Assembly (NCBI RefSeq): GCF_041429795.1
Contig: NZ_CP163424.1
Location: 1,242,001 to 1,306,000, forward strand
DNA: 64,000 nt
Source: Algimonas porphyrae
GTDB lineage: Bacteria; Pseudomonadota; Alphaproteobacteria; Caulobacterales; Maricaulaceae
Direction of reading: 5' to 3'
Of the stretch, positions 36,619-47,804 are shown piece by piece. How positions within the stretch are numbered: position 1 is the first letter of the stretch; each line of letters starts with the position of its first letter. Below the pieces are notes generated by a model. The model searched no databases. It had not been told where the DNA came from and saw nothing but the letters and a program-made list of their open reading frames with translations. Position numbers and translations under genes: made by a program.

Positions 36619-37625
36619 GCGGCCGGCTTTTTCGGCGGAAGAAGTTGTCGCGGCAAGCGGAAGACAACTTCTTCCTTCGTTACCTGGATCTCCTTGACCT
36701 CGACATCATAGCGCGATCGCAGCGCCGCCAAGACGCCATCGACCAGATATTCCGGCGCTGACGCGCCGGCAGACAGGCCGATTGTGTCGGCCTGCGCAAC
36801 TCTGTCCCAGTCGATCGCATCTGAAGCACTGATCAGGTAGGCGGCGTCAGCGCCAGCTTTTTCGCCGACTTCAACCAGTCGTTTGGAATTGGAGGACGTC
36901 TGAGATCCGATCACCAGCATCAGATCGCACTGCGCGGCGATCGTCTTGACAGCAGCCTGGCGGTTCGTCGTCGCGTAGCAAATGTCTTCCTTGTAAGGCA
37001 AGGCGAGCGTCGGGAAACGTTCGCGCAGAATGTCGATCAGATGGGACGTATCGTCGACGGACAGGGTTGTCTGGGTAACGAGTGCCAGATTGTCAGGGTC
37101 CTGCGGCGGATAATCCCGCGCATCCGCCTCGGTTTCGATCAGTGTGATTTCGCCTGCCTGAAGCTGGCCCATTGTGCCGATTACTTCCGGATGGCCCTTA
37201 TGGCCGATCAGCAGAATATGCTTGCCATTGGCGTGGTGACGCTCGGCCTCGACATGGACCTTGGAGACAAGCGGGCAGGTCGCATCGAGGAAGTTCATCG
37301 CTCTGGCGGCGGCGGCGGCGGGTACGGATTTCGGAACGCCATGAGCGGAGAAGATGACGGGTCGATCGTCCGGGCATTCGTCAAGTTCGTCGACGAAAAC
37401 GGCGCCCAGCGATTCCAGGCGGCTGACCACATGGCGGTTGTGCACGATTTCGTGCCGAACATAGACCGGCTTTCCATATTTCTTCAGGCTTTCCTCGACA
37501 ATCTGGATCGCCCGGTCGACGCCAGCGCAAAACCCGCGCGGACTGGCCAGCAGAACGGTCTTGGAGGGACGGCTCTGGGCGGACGCTGTTGCTTGCGAGG
37601 ACGCGAAATCAGGGGTGGTCGTCAT
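36615..37625 (-). CDS. ispH: 4-hydroxy-3-methylbut-2-enyl diphosphate reductase
   Basis: IspH (LytB) is the [4Fe-4S] enzyme of the last step of the MEP isoprenoid pathway. The three cluster cysteines are in [23 protein letters not shown] and [10 protein letters not shown]; the active-site TQTTLSVDD stretch and [10 protein letters not shown] motif are also present. The ATG at 37625 has AGG 7 bases upstream and gives 336 residues; a GTG two codons earlier is an alternative. It heads a tightly overlapping ispH-rnhA-lipoprotein operon. Confidence 0.96.
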   Translation of the reverse strand: MTTTPDFASSQATASAQSRPSKTVLLASPRGFCAGVDRAIQIVEESLKKYGKPVYVRHEIVHNRHVVSRLESLGAVFVDELDECPDDRPVIFSAHGVPKSVPAAAAARAMNFLDATCPLVSKVHVEAERHHANGKHILLIGHKGHPEVIGTMGQLQAGEITLIETEADARDYPPQDPDNLALVTQTTLSVDDTSHLIDILRERFPTLALPYKEDICYATTNRQAAVKTIAAQCDLMLVIGSQTSSNSKRLVEVGEKAGADAAYLISASDAIDWDRVAQADTIGLSAGASAPEYLVDGVLAALRSRYDVEVKEIQVTKEEVVFRLPRQLLPPKKPAA

Positions 37626-37794
37626 GGGCACCTGTCTTAAAGCTCTGTCACCTTGGCAAGATCACGGTTCGCGGATGTTGCGCGGCTAACCATCGGCGGT
37701 TAAGCAGCGCCCTAACAGACGCGCCGCGATCCTGCCAAGGCTTCACCTGATGTCGAGGCAATCCGGGCGCTCCTATGACGACAATTGGCTTTCC

Positions 37795-38373
37795 ATGAAA
37801 AAACTTCTGATATTTGCAGTCATCGGCGCGCTGGCTGTCTCAGGTTGCCGCTCGACAGCGGAAGTCTTCGAGATTGGTGAAGCGGGCGAGCGAAATGTCG
37901 GCCCCTGTCCACGCGCATTCGCCCTGTATGACGCAGCGCGCATCGTCGAATTTCGCGGCGAGGGGCAGCGCTACGACAATGTCGGCTTTACGGGTGAAAT
38001 CAGCAAGGTGACGTCGCTCTGCCGTTATGTCGGCGACAATCCGATTACAGGTGACGTGACGATAACGTTCGATCTGGGTCGCGGCCCGGCCACGGATGGC
38101 CAGCGCGATGCGGTCTATCAGTATTGGGTCGCCGTCACGCGCAAGAATATTGCCGTGATCGACAAGCAGACCTTTCCCTTACGCGTGACCTTCCCGGAGG
38201 GATCGGACCGGATCCGTGTAACTAAAACGGTCGAGGATTTCAGCATTTCGCGCGTCTCGGACACGACATCCGGTGAGAATTTCGAGATCATCGTCGGTTT
38301 CGAGGTGACGCCGGAACAGCGTGCCTTCAATAATGAAGGTCGACGTTTCCGCGTCAATGCCGGCCAAGGCTAG
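37795..38373 (+). CDS. Putative lipoprotein, unknown function
   Basis: The 192-residue protein has a lipoprotein signal peptide (KKLLIFAVIGALAVSGC, Cys at residue 18) and a mature domain with beta character and no motif I recognise. A cysteine pair (VGPCPRA and TSLCRYVG) may be bridged. An in-frame ATG 45 bases upstream is open, but the signal peptide starts at 37795. It lies 4 bases before argS, so both are probably on one transcript. Similar small lipoproteins are widespread in alphaproteobacteria with no assigned role. Confidence 0.8.
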   Translation: MKKLLIFAVIGALAVSGCRSTAEVFEIGEAGERNVGPCPRAFALYDAARIVEFRGEGQRYDNVGFTGEISKVTSLCRYVGDNPITGDVTITFDLGRGPATDGQRDAVYQYWVAVTRKNIAVIDKQTFPLRVTFPEGSDRIRVTKTVEDFSISRVSDTTSGENFEIIVGFEVTPEQRAFNNEGRRFRVNAGQG

Positions 38374-38377
38374 CCTG

Positions 38378-40151
38378 ATGTCCCTGCAATCGCGCCTCTC
38401 GGCGGCTTTCGGCGAGGCGTTTGCGGCGCTCGGTCACGATGCGGCTTTCGGCTCCGTTGTCGACAGCAGCAAGGGCGATGCTCCTTATCAGTGCAATGGC
38501 GCCATGGCGGCGGCAGGCGCGGCGAAAAAACGCGGCGAAAAGCTCAACCCGCGCGAGGTCGCAACGCAGGTTTCGGAACGTCTCAAGGACCACCCGCTGG
38601 TCGCATCGCTCGAGATCGCAGGACCGGGCTTTCTCAATATCGTCCCGTCGCAAGCGGCCTTGGCTGAAACGGCGCAGCTGATCGCGGAGAATCCAGCGCG
38701 CGGGATCGAAGCAGGTGCGGAACTGACGATCGTGATCGATTATGGCGGCGCCAATGTGGCCAAGCCCATGCATGTCGGTCATTTGCGCAGTGCCGTCATC
38801 GGGGAGGCGATCAAACGGCTGATGCGTGCGCGCGGCCACACGGTCATTGGCGATGCCCATCTCGGTGACTGGGGCCTGCAAATGGGCCATCTGATCAGCG
38901 AGCTGGAGATCGAACAGCCAAGTCTTGTCTATTTCGACGTCGATTATGACGGTTCCTATCCGGATGTGCCGCCTGTGACGATGGACGATCTGGCCCGGCT
39001 CTACCCGCAGGCATCGAACGCCGCCAAGGCCGATGAAGCGCGGATGGAGCGATCGCGGGTCGCAACGGCGGAATTGCAGTCTGGACGTCGGGGCTACCGG
39101 GCGCTGCTGGATCATTTCATCGCCGTGTCGATCGCCGCACTAAAGGAAGGCTATGGCCGGCTGGGTGTCGAATTCGACCTCTGGAACGGTGAAGCCTGCG
39201 TCGATCCGCTGATCCCCGACATGGTCGAAGACCTGCGTGAAAAGGGACTGACCGAAGAAGATGGCGGTGCGCTGATCATCCGTGTGGAGCGCGATGACGA
39301 TAAGAAGGATGTTCCGCCCGTCATGCTGCTCGCCAGTACCGGGGCCGTGCTTTATCACACGACGGATCTGGCTACGCTGGTGGACCGCAAGGCCGAAATC
39401 GACCCGGATCTGGTCCTCTACGTCGTGGATCAGCGCCAGGCCTTGCATTTCGAACAGGTTTTCCGCGCGGCAGCGCTGGCGGAGTGGTTCCGTCTGGATC
39501 AGCTCGAACATCTCGGCTTCGGCACGATGAACGGCAAGGACGGAAAGCCCTTCCGGACTCGCGACGGCGGTGTGCTGCGGCTCGAAGATCTGATGGAAAT
39601 GATGCAGTCTGCAGCGGAAAAACGTCTGGCCGAGTCGGGCATCGGAGCTGATTTCGACGCCGAAGAACGCGGCGAGATCGCCCGAACTCGTCGGTCTGGC
39701 CGCGCTGAAGTTCGCCGATCTGCAAAATGCCCGTCTGACCAATTATGTGTTCGATCCGGATCGCTTCACAGCGTTCGAAGGCAAGACCGGGCCCTATCTG
39801 CTCTATGCGGCGGTGCGCATCAAATCGATCCTGCGTAAGGCCGAGGATATGGGCGAAGCGTTCGGCTCGATCATACCGGAGAACGAGGCCGAAGCGACGC
39901 TGGTTCTGGCTCTCGATGCCTATCCCAAAGCCATCGCGCTGGCGGCTGAAAAACGCGCGCCGCATATTCTCTGCGACCATGTCTACAGCCTCGCGCAGGC
40001 TTTTTCGCGCTTTTACACCAACTGCCCGATTCTGGCCGACGACACGCCCGACGACGTTCGCGCCTCCCGCCTGTCACTCGCCAAAGCGACGCTGGAACAG
40101 TTGGAACACGGACTGGAGATCATCGGGCTGGAAGTGCCCGAGCGGATGTAA
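38378..40151 (+). CDS. argS: Arginyl-tRNA synthetase, interrupted by an apparent 1-base insertion
   Basis: The class I synthetase charges tRNA-Arg. The first frame (from ATG 38378) encodes the Arg-tRNA N-domain, the HIGH-like motif HVGHLRSAVIGE and the core to GKPFRTRDGGVLRLEDL. After residue about 435 the frame turns to non-homologous sequence and stops at 39838. The +1 frame from about 39684 continues with typical ArgS sequence (LVGLAALKFADLQN; GKTGPYLLYAAVRIKSIL; the DALR anticodon-binding domain) to a stop at 40149-40151. Removing one base near the CCC at 39681-39683 restores a normal protein of about 590 residues. A sequencing error is the simplest reading, since argS is essential; a real frameshift or a second gene copy elsewhere cannot be excluded. 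Confidence 0.88.
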
Positions 40152-40154
40152 GCG

Positions 40155-40183
40155 TTCAATATGATCCGGGGTATTATATTGAA
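40155..40183. other. Inverted repeat between argS and the amidohydrolase gene
   Basis: An 8-bp perfect inverted repeat (TTCAATAT and ATATTGAA, separated by 13 bases) begins 4 bases after the argS stop. It could form a weak terminator-like hairpin for both convergent genes, but there is no adjacent T run; a run of seven T lies about 30 bases further on. Role uncertain. Confidence 0.35.
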
Positions 40184-40281
40184 TGCGAGGCGTGCGCCCG
40201 CGCGGCAAAAGACTTTTTTTACCCCGAACCGTCCGGAAAAGGCCACTCACAGTCACACACTGGCACGCGGTAATCGCGAAA

Positions 40282-41658
40282 TTACTCTGTGAAGAGTTCC
40301 AACGCACCAGCGGTCATAGACTGCACGCCAAGCTTCAGTGCCGGCTCTGGTTGAGGGGCAAAGAATGGCGAGTGATTAGCGGGTGGTAGCGAGCCCGTTT
40401 TCTCAGACATCGCCATCATCTTGGCGTCCACACCGCCGGTCCAGAAAATAAATGTCGGAATGCTGCGGTCATAGCGGTGGAATTGGGAAAAATCCTCTCC
40501 GCCCATGCTCGGAGGCCGCGCAACGACTTTATCATTCCCAATAGACGCGCCAATGGCTTTCATGACACGGTCCGTCATGCCGGGATCATTAAAGGTCGAA
40601 GGCGTGTAGTCGCTCTCTATCTTAACCTCAGGCATCAGCTCTTCCGGTAAGCCAGCAGACAGCGCCTGAGCGTTCGCGATCCGTTTGATACCATCCAGCA
40701 AAGTCTTGCGCACACCATCATCATAAGACCGGACCGTGATCAACAGCTTCGCTTCATCCGGAATGATGTTGTGCTTGTAACCGGCTTGAAATGAGCCGAC
40801 TGTCACGACACCGGATTCGAGCGGATTGACCTCGCGGGACATGAGGGTCTGCAAGGCATTGATGATCTGAGATCCGATAACAACCGGGTCCTTACCCATG
40901 TGCGGGGCAGAGCCATGGGCACCGATACCCTTGATCGTGATATCGACGCTATCGACATTCGCGAGCGCATAGCCGGATGTATAGGCAATTGTGCCGGCGG
41001 CATCCCAGCCAGATGTATGTGTCGCGAGCACGTAATCAGGCTTCGGATAGTCTCTATAAAGGCCATCTTCGAGCATGGCGATCGCACCCAGACCTAATTC
41101 CTCTGCGGGTTGTCCGATAATGACGAGGGTGCCAGACCATTCATCTTTCAGATCAACCAGCTGACGGGCCGCGCCTATCATGATCGCCATGTGACTATCA
41201 TGGGCACACGCGTGCATGATCGGGGCTTCATTGCCCTTATGGTCCAGGCCGACCGCAGTGGATTGGTAAGGAAGGCCCGTCTTTTCAAGCAGAGGTAGCG
41301 CGTCGATGTCGGCACGAAGCATGACGGTCGGTCCGTCGCCATTTTTCATTACGGCCACGACGCCATAGCCTCCCACACCTGGGAGTACTTCACCGACGTC
41401 CTTTTTGACTTTCTCCCGCACCCAGTCATTGCCAACATTCTCTGTGACATTGAAGCCGAGTGATCGTAGCTCTTGAGCGTATCGCGCCGACGTCTCTTTT
41501 TCCATCAGGGAGAGTTCCGGGTTTTCATGGAAATGTTTGTAGAGGTCGAAGACATAGGAATAATCTTCGGACACACTTGCCGTCAGGTCATTCGCCAGAA
41601 CAGGCGAAGACATGACAGACAGGAGTGAGGCCGCTGTCAGCATCAGAAATTTTTTCAT
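40282..41658 (-). CDS. Exported M20-family amidohydrolase/carboxypeptidase
   Basis: The 458-residue enzyme hydrolyses amide bonds of N-acyl or N-aminoacyl compounds (IAA-amino-acid hydrolase/HipO branch of M20D). It has a signal peptide (MKKFLMLTAASLLSVMSSPVLA), so it works in the periplasm or outside. Metal-binding motifs are ADIDALPL, HACAHDSHM, the PAEELGLGA glutamates, a His in ATHTSGWD, and GGEDFSQF; the C-terminal NHSPFFAPQ completes the fold. The start at 41658 has an excellent AAAAGGGGA ribosome site; the open frame upstream is not needed. The base composition is somewhat AT-richer than most neighbours, which may reflect transfer. Natural substrate is unknown. Confidence 0.9.
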   Translation of the reverse strand: MKKFLMLTAASLLSVMSSPVLANDLTASVSEDYSYVFDLYKHFHENPELSLMEKETSARYAQELRSLGFNVTENVGNDWVREKVKKDVGEVLPGVGGYGVVAVMKNGDGPTVMLRADIDALPLLEKTGLPYQSTAVGLDHKGNEAPIMHACAHDSHMAIMIGAARQLVDLKDEWSGTLVIIGQPAEELGLGAIAMLEDGLYRDYPKPDYVLATHTSGWDAAGTIAYTSGYALANVDSVDITIKGIGAHGSAPHMGKDPVVIGSQIINALQTLMSREVNPLESGVVTVGSFQAGYKHNIIPDEAKLLITVRSYDDGVRKTLLDGIKRIANAQALSAGLPEELMPEVKIESDYTPSTFNDPGMTDRVMKAIGASIGNDKVVARPPSMGGEDFSQFHRYDRSIPTFIFWTGGVDAKMMAMSEKTGSLPPANHSPFFAPQPEPALKLGVQSMTAGALELFTE

Positions 41659-41910
41659 TTGAAGTCCCCTTTTTGCTGACTTGACCCAAATTTCAACGAT
41701 GTGCAAGCAACGCAGATCAAGCATAAGGTCATAGAAACCGCATCCTCGCAAATTCTGCCCCCAAAAGCGCTTGCACAGTCTATGCGTTGTTTCGCGATGC
41801 CGTGCCCCGCCAATACATCAGCAAGTTGGGACCTTGCCTGCCGCATCATCCACATCCTCGCCGATTGACTCCGGCGCGATTCGCGCGCATTTCGCGGCCA
41901 TCTTCCAGCC

Positions 41911-42100
41911 CGTGGGAGAGAGTGGGGGCCTAACCTTGATTTAGGGCCCTCACCGCCGAAGGCGCAACCGCCGCCGGAAACGCTCAGGCACCCAGGACCA
42001 CGGGTCGGTCAAATTGCTGGAAAGAGGGTCTGCCCATTGATTTGGGTGGTGTGAGGACCCCGCCGACGGAGTAAATCTCTCAGGCCCGATGAGACAGCAG
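41911..42100 (+). promoter_or_regulatory. Tandem glycine riboswitch upstream of gcvT
   Basis: Two glycine aptamers lie in tandem before gcvT. The first (about 41911-42003) begins GTGGGAGAGA and contains CACCGCCGAAGG followed by CGCAACC and ACGCTCAGGCACC, matching the conserved core of the glycine (gcvT) RNA. The second (about 42014-42100) begins TGGAAAGAG, contains CCCGCCGACGGAGTAAA and CTCTCAGGCCCGATGAGACAG. The gcvT start codon is 41 bases further on. This class usually turns on glycine cleavage genes when glycine is high. The expression platform is not obvious; no strong T-tract hairpin follows, so translational control is possible. Confidence 0.93.
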
Positions 42101-42141
42101 GTGGCACGGTGCGGGTTTTCCCCGCGACTGGGTGCTCGACT

Positions 42142-43290
42142 ATGGCGGACGATCTGAAACAAACGGCGCTGCACGACCTGCATGTCGATCTGGGCGCGAA
42201 GATGGTGCCTTTTGCGGGCTATGCCATGCCGGTTCAATATCCGATGGGCGTGTTGAAAGAGCATTTGCACACACGCGCGGCGGCAGGACTGTTCGATGTC
42301 GGGCACATGGGCCAGTGTTTCATCGCCGCCGAGGACGGAACTTTCGAGACGGCGGCGCAGGCGCTGGAAACGCTTGTGCCAGCTGCAATCGCGGACATGG
42401 AACCTGGACAGCAGCGCTATACGCAATTGCTGAACGATGAAGGCGGCATTCTCGATGACCTGATGGTCAGCCGGATCGATATGGCCGGTCACGATCACAT
42501 GCTCTATCTGGTCGTCAATGCGGGCTGCAAGACGTCCGACTTCGCGCATCTGGAGGCGCATCTGCCGGACGGCGTTTCGCTCAGCATCAAGGACGACATG
42601 CTGTCGCTGGTCGCGCTACAGGGTCCAATGGCGGTCGAGATCATAAGCCGTCTCAACCCCGACATCACGAAGCTGGTCTTCATGACGCATGGCGAGTTTG
42701 AACTGCAGCTCGAAGACGGCCCGCTCTACGCGCATATTTCGCGCTCCGGCTATACGGGCGAAGACGGCGTCGAAATCAGTGCCAAGCATGACGATATGAA
42801 ACGGCTGGTCGGCCATCTGCTGAGCCAGGACGGTGTCGAGCCGATCGGCCTCGGCGCGCGTGACAGTCTGCGCCTGGAAGCCGGACTATGCCTCTATGGC
42901 AACGATATCGACACGACGACCTCGCCCATCGAAGCGGGCCTGATCTGGTCGGTGCAGAAGCATCGGCGCACGGGCGAAGGCTATAAGGGTGCAGCGCGGA
43001 TCGCGCAGGATCTGGCGGTCAAGACGCGTCGTCTGGTCGGCCTCAAGCCCGAAGGCCGTGCCCCAGCCCGCGCGCATACGGAAATCCAGGACATGAACGG
43101 CAAGTCGATCGGCGAAGTCACGTCCGGCGGCTTCGGCCCCAGCGTCGGCGGACCTGTTGCGATGGGTTATGTCGATATCCCGCACAATAAGGCGGGTACG
43201 ACCGTCAATCTGATGATCCGGGGAAAGGCCAATCCGGCGAAGATCGTCAAACTGCCATTCGTTCCGAACAACTATTTCAGAGGGGAATAA
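42142..43290 (+). CDS. gcvT: Glycine cleavage system T protein (aminomethyltransferase)
   Basis: GcvT releases ammonia from the aminomethyl-lipoyl intermediate and passes the methylene to tetrahydrofolate. The 382-residue protein shows [15 protein letters not shown], the [14 protein letters not shown] motif, [33 protein letters not shown] and the C-terminal [18 protein letters not shown]. The catalytic Asp region around LFDVGHM is intact. The ATG at 42142 is chosen over an upstream in-frame GTG because [14 protein letters not shown] matches the family N-terminus. It is the first gene behind the glycine riboswitch. Confidence 0.96.
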   Translation: MADDLKQTALHDLHVDLGAKMVPFAGYAMPVQYPMGVLKEHLHTRAAAGLFDVGHMGQCFIAAEDGTFETAAQALETLVPAAIADMEPGQQRYTQLLNDEGGILDDLMVSRIDMAGHDHMLYLVVNAGCKTSDFAHLEAHLPDGVSLSIKDDMLSLVALQGPMAVEIISRLNPDITKLVFMTHGEFELQLEDGPLYAHISRSGYTGEDGVEISAKHDDMKRLVGHLLSQDGVEPIGLGARDSLRLEAGLCLYGNDIDTTTSPIEAGLIWSVQKHRRTGEGYKGAARIAQDLAVKTRRLVGLKPEGRAPARAHTEIQDMNGKSIGEVTSGGFGPSVGGPVAMGYVDIPHNKAGTTVNLMIRGKANPAKIVKLPFVPNNYFRGE

Positions 43291-43292
43291 AC

Positions 43293-43661
43293 ATGCTCAA
43301 ATTCAGCAAGGACCATGAGTGGATCAGGGTCGAGGGTGATACGGCCACGGTCGGCATTTCCGATTATGCGCAGAAACAACTGGGCGATGTGGTGTTTGTC
43401 GAACTGCCACAGGTCGGCGATGAAATCGACGCGAACGGCGAAATCGCCGTCGTCGAGAGCGTCAAGGCGGCCTCGGAAGTCTATGCGCCTGTGGCGGGCG
43501 AAGTCACCGCGATCAACGGGGCCCTGGAAGGGGCACCGGAAACGGTCAACGCCGCGCCCATGGGCGAGGGCTGGTTCATCAAGATGTCGATTTCTGATGC
43601 GAGCGACCTCGACGCGCTGATGGATGAAGCCGCGTACAAGGATTATTGCGAAGGTCTGTGA
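43293..43661 (+). CDS. gcvH: Glycine cleavage system H protein
   Basis: GcvH is the lipoyl carrier shuttling between P, T and L proteins. The 122-residue protein is of standard length, with the lipoylated lysine about K58 in [15 protein letters not shown]. It begins [15 protein letters not shown] and ends with the usual [13 protein letters not shown]-type helix. The ATG follows the gcvT stop by 2 bases with AGAGGGG as ribosome site. Confidence 0.96.
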   Translation: MLKFSKDHEWIRVEGDTATVGISDYAQKQLGDVVFVELPQVGDEIDANGEIAVVESVKAASEVYAPVAGEVTAINGALEGAPETVNAAPMGEGWFIKMSISDASDLDALMDEAAYKDYCEGL

Positions 43662-43700
43662 TCAGTGTCTGAGCCACGGAATACGATCAGGGAGTCCGCC

Positions 43701-43826
43701 GTGCCGCTTGGCCTTATCGTCGGTGGCTTCGTCTGGATCGTGTTCGATTCCTTGTTTTTCGGCTTTCTGGCGGCGGCCGCCGTCATCATCCTGCGCAAGC
43801 GTGACGAACGCGAGGATGAGGTGTGA
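43701..43826 (+). CDS. Small 41-residue single-TM membrane protein in the gcv operon
   Basis: A 41-codon frame starts at a GTG with a strong AGGGAG site 7 bases upstream. It encodes one hydrophobic helix (about residues 3-31, including VWIVFDSLFFGFLAAAAVII) followed by a charged cytoplasmic tail (RKRDEREDEV). Its stop TGA overlaps the ATG of the next gene by one base. An in-frame GTG at 43665 would add 12 residues but has no ribosome site. The frame is short and I recognise no family, but the translation signals and the overlap with the next gene support it as real. Confidence 0.65.
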   Translation: MPLGLIVGGFVWIVFDSLFFGFLAAAAVIILRKRDEREDEV

Positions 43827-44200
43827 TGACCAAGCTGCTCCCCTATCTCTTCGGCGCGCTCGCGCTGATTCATGTCCTCCCGACCATGGCCGTTCTGATG
43901 CCTGCGCGCCTGTCGCAGCTTTATGGGTTCGAGGCGGGGGATGCCGTACTTACGACCTTGCTGCAGCACCGCGCGCTGCTGTTCGGTATTCTGGCTGCAG
44001 CGCTGATCTATGCCGCGTTCAACGCGGCTGTGCGCTGGCCCGTCCTGATCGGTGCCGTAATCTCCATGGGCGGGTTCATCGTGATCGCGATGATACGCGG
44101 CGAAACAGGCGGCGCGCTGCGGTCCATCGTCATCGCCGATGTGATCGGGCTGATCATTGCCGCCGTCGCGGCGGGCCTGCTCTGGAAAGCGGCTGCATGA
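43826..44200 (+). CDS. Four-TM membrane protein in the gcv operon
   Basis: The 124-residue protein has four hydrophobic helices (about 5-27, 46-64, 70-88, 101-121) with a short loop HRALLFGI that recalls a family of small membrane proteins sometimes labelled by mistake as phosphopantetheine adenylyltransferase. It has no soluble catalytic motifs. Start and stop overlap the flanking small genes (TGATG before, ATGA after), so all three are translated as a unit inside the glycine cleavage operon. Confidence 0.8.
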   Translation: MTKLLPYLFGALALIHVLPTMAVLMPARLSQLYGFEAGDAVLTTLLQHRALLFGILAAALIYAAFNAAVRWPVLIGAVISMGGFIVIAMIRGETGGALRSIVIADVIGLIIAAVAAGLLWKAAA

Positions 44201-44403
44201 ACACGAACAGGACTCTGCGCATTGTCGCGCTGGTCGCGGCTATTATCGCCGCCCCGGTCGCCGCAGGGCGCGTGGAGCTGCAACCCACCTGGCTCGACCT
44301 GCTCGCCTCTGCGGCAATCGGCGCCATTACCGGCCTGACCGTTCTGTTCCTATTCCGGCGGCTGCCCGTCAATCCGCCTGATGATTCTTCGAAAGATAAA
44401 TAG
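44197..44403 (+). CDS. Small 68-residue two-TM membrane protein in the gcv operon
   Basis: The ATG at 44197 overlaps the previous stop (ATGA) and the frame runs to TAG directly before the gcvPA start at 44404. The product has two hydrophobic helices (about 8-25 and 32-52, the second TWLDLLASAAIGAITGLTVL) and a polar, charged C-terminus ending DDSSKDK. No family is recognised. A longer open frame exists upstream in the same phase, but it only shadows gcvH and the preceding gene. Confidence 0.68.
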   Translation: MNTNRTLRIVALVAAIIAAPVAAGRVELQPTWLDLLASAAIGAITGLTVLFLFRRLPVNPPDDSSKDK

Positions 44404-46055
<1,652 letters not shown>

Positions 46056-46059
<4 letters not shown>

Positions 46060-47654
46060 CCGACCCCGTGAACACCCAACTCCGTTCGGCGCTCAACAAT
46101 CAGGGCCGTCCGACGCGGCCTGTGAAGGATGCGGCGTCCGTCGCGCCTGTCACGTCTTCCGGTTCCTATGCGCTGGACCAGCAGGCGAAGCTCATCTTCG
46201 AGATTGGCGATCCGGAAACGACGGGCGTGGACCTGCCGAAGCCTAAGGGTGGCAAGTCCCGCCTCGGCAACCATGCGCGCAAGAACGCTATCGGCCTGCC
46301 GGGCTTAAGCGAGCCCGAAACCATGCGCCACTATGTGCGGCTCAGCCAGAAGAACTACGCCATCGACCTCGGCGTCTATCCGCTCGGCTCCTGCACGATG
46401 AAGCACAATCCGCGTCTGAACGAGAAAGTCGCGCGCATGCCGGGCTTCGCGGATGTCCACCCGCTGCAGCCCGTGTCCACCGTGCAGGGTGCGCTCGAAC
46501 TTATGTCCGAGCTGTCACACTGGCTGATGACGCTCTGCAACATGCCCGCCGTCGCGCTGACGCCCAAGGCCGGAGCCCACGGGGAACTCTGCGGCATGAT
46601 GGCGATCCGCGCGCGCCTGCTGGCCGACGGCCAGACGCAGCGCAAACGCGTGCTGGTCCCTGAGTCCGCTCACGGCACCAACCCCGCGACCGCCGTGCAG
46701 TGCGGCTTCACCGTGGACCAGATCCCGGCCAGCGGGAATGGTCGCGTCGATCTGGACGCGCTCAAGGCCCGAATCGACTCAAACCCGGACGATGTCGCCG
46801 GCATCATGCTCACCAACCCGAACACGTGCGGCCTGTTCGAAAGGGATATCATCGAGATCGCCGACGCCATCCACGCGGCGGGCGGCTATTTCTATTGCGA
46901 CGGGGCGAACTTCAACGCGCTGGTCGGGCGGGTGCGTCCCGGCGATCTCGGCGTCGATGCGATGCACATCAACCTGCACAAGACATTCTCCACGCCGCAT
47001 GGCGGCGGCGGCCCCGGCTCCGGCCCGACCGTGCTGTCAGAGGCGCTGATGGATTACGCGCCCGTGCCTTACGTCGTGAAGGACGGCGAGAGCTTCACGC
47101 TCGTGGAAAATGCCGATGACGCCAGCTTTGGCCGCATGTGCGCCTTCCACGGCCAGATGGGCATGTATACGCGCGCCCTGACCTACATGATGAGCCACGG
47201 TTCCGACGGCCTCAAACAGGCGACCGAGGATGCGGTGCTCAACGCCAACTATGTCCAGGCGAGCCTGTCCGACGTCATGACCCCGGCCTTTGGCGGCGTC
47301 TGCATGCACGAAGCCCTGTTCGACGACCGCTTCCTCAAGGACACAGGCGTGGAAACCATCGACTTCGCCAAGGCGATGATCGACGAAGGCTACCACCCCA
47401 TGACGATGTACTTCCCCCTCGTCGTCCACGGCGCGATGCTGATCGAGCCGACCGAGAGCGAGAGCAAGCAGGAACTGGACCGCTTTATCGGGAGCATGCG
47501 CCATCTGGCGACCAAGGCGAAAGAGGGCGATACGGAGATGTTCAAGCAGGCGCCTGTCTATGCGCCGATGCGGCGGCTGGATGAGACACAGGCGGCGCGG
47601 AAGCCGGTGCTTCGGTGGAGCGAGCCTGAGGAGGAGTTGAAGGCGGCGGAGTGA
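46056..47654 (+). CDS. gcvPB: Glycine dehydrogenase P protein subunit 2
   Basis: This is the beta half of the split P protein and carries the PLP lysine, about K309 in [17 protein letters not shown]. Other family stretches are [35 protein letters not shown]-like sequence, [13 protein letters not shown] and [18 protein letters not shown]. At 532 residues it is close to family length. GC content and codon bias are very high (codon third positions mostly G/C), unlike the end of gcvPA just before. It closes the glycine cleavage operon; no L protein gene is present here. Confidence 0.95.
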
Positions 47655-47673
47655 ATCTCAACTCTAGCCCCAC

Positions 47674-47729
47674 GGATTTGCGTCCCCGCATAGGGGTCTA
47701 AGGCTCGCGAAGCGAGGCGTCGCAAATCC
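47674..47729. other. Cloverleaf-like palindromic element after gcvPB
   Basis: A 9-bp outer stem (GGATTTGCG with CGCAAATCC) encloses two perfect inner hairpins: CCCC/GGGG with a 5-base loop (47684-47696) and CTCGC/GCGAG with a 3-base loop (47704-47716). It starts 20 bases after the gcvPB stop. It has no T run, so it is not a classical terminator; it may be a mobile palindromic repeat or a structured 3' end that stops exonucleases. Confidence 0.55.
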
Positions 47730-47804
47730 CGCCGTAGGCGAACGTGCTCAAAGCGCGTTGGGGGTATGGTGCGGCGTGAGCAATATAAAGCATGTGAACG
47801 TGCC

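Noticed and set aside
39675-39700. Programmed frameshifting in argS
   Set aside because: No slippery heptamer, no downstream stimulatory hairpin that I can see, and no known precedent for argS; an indel error is simpler.
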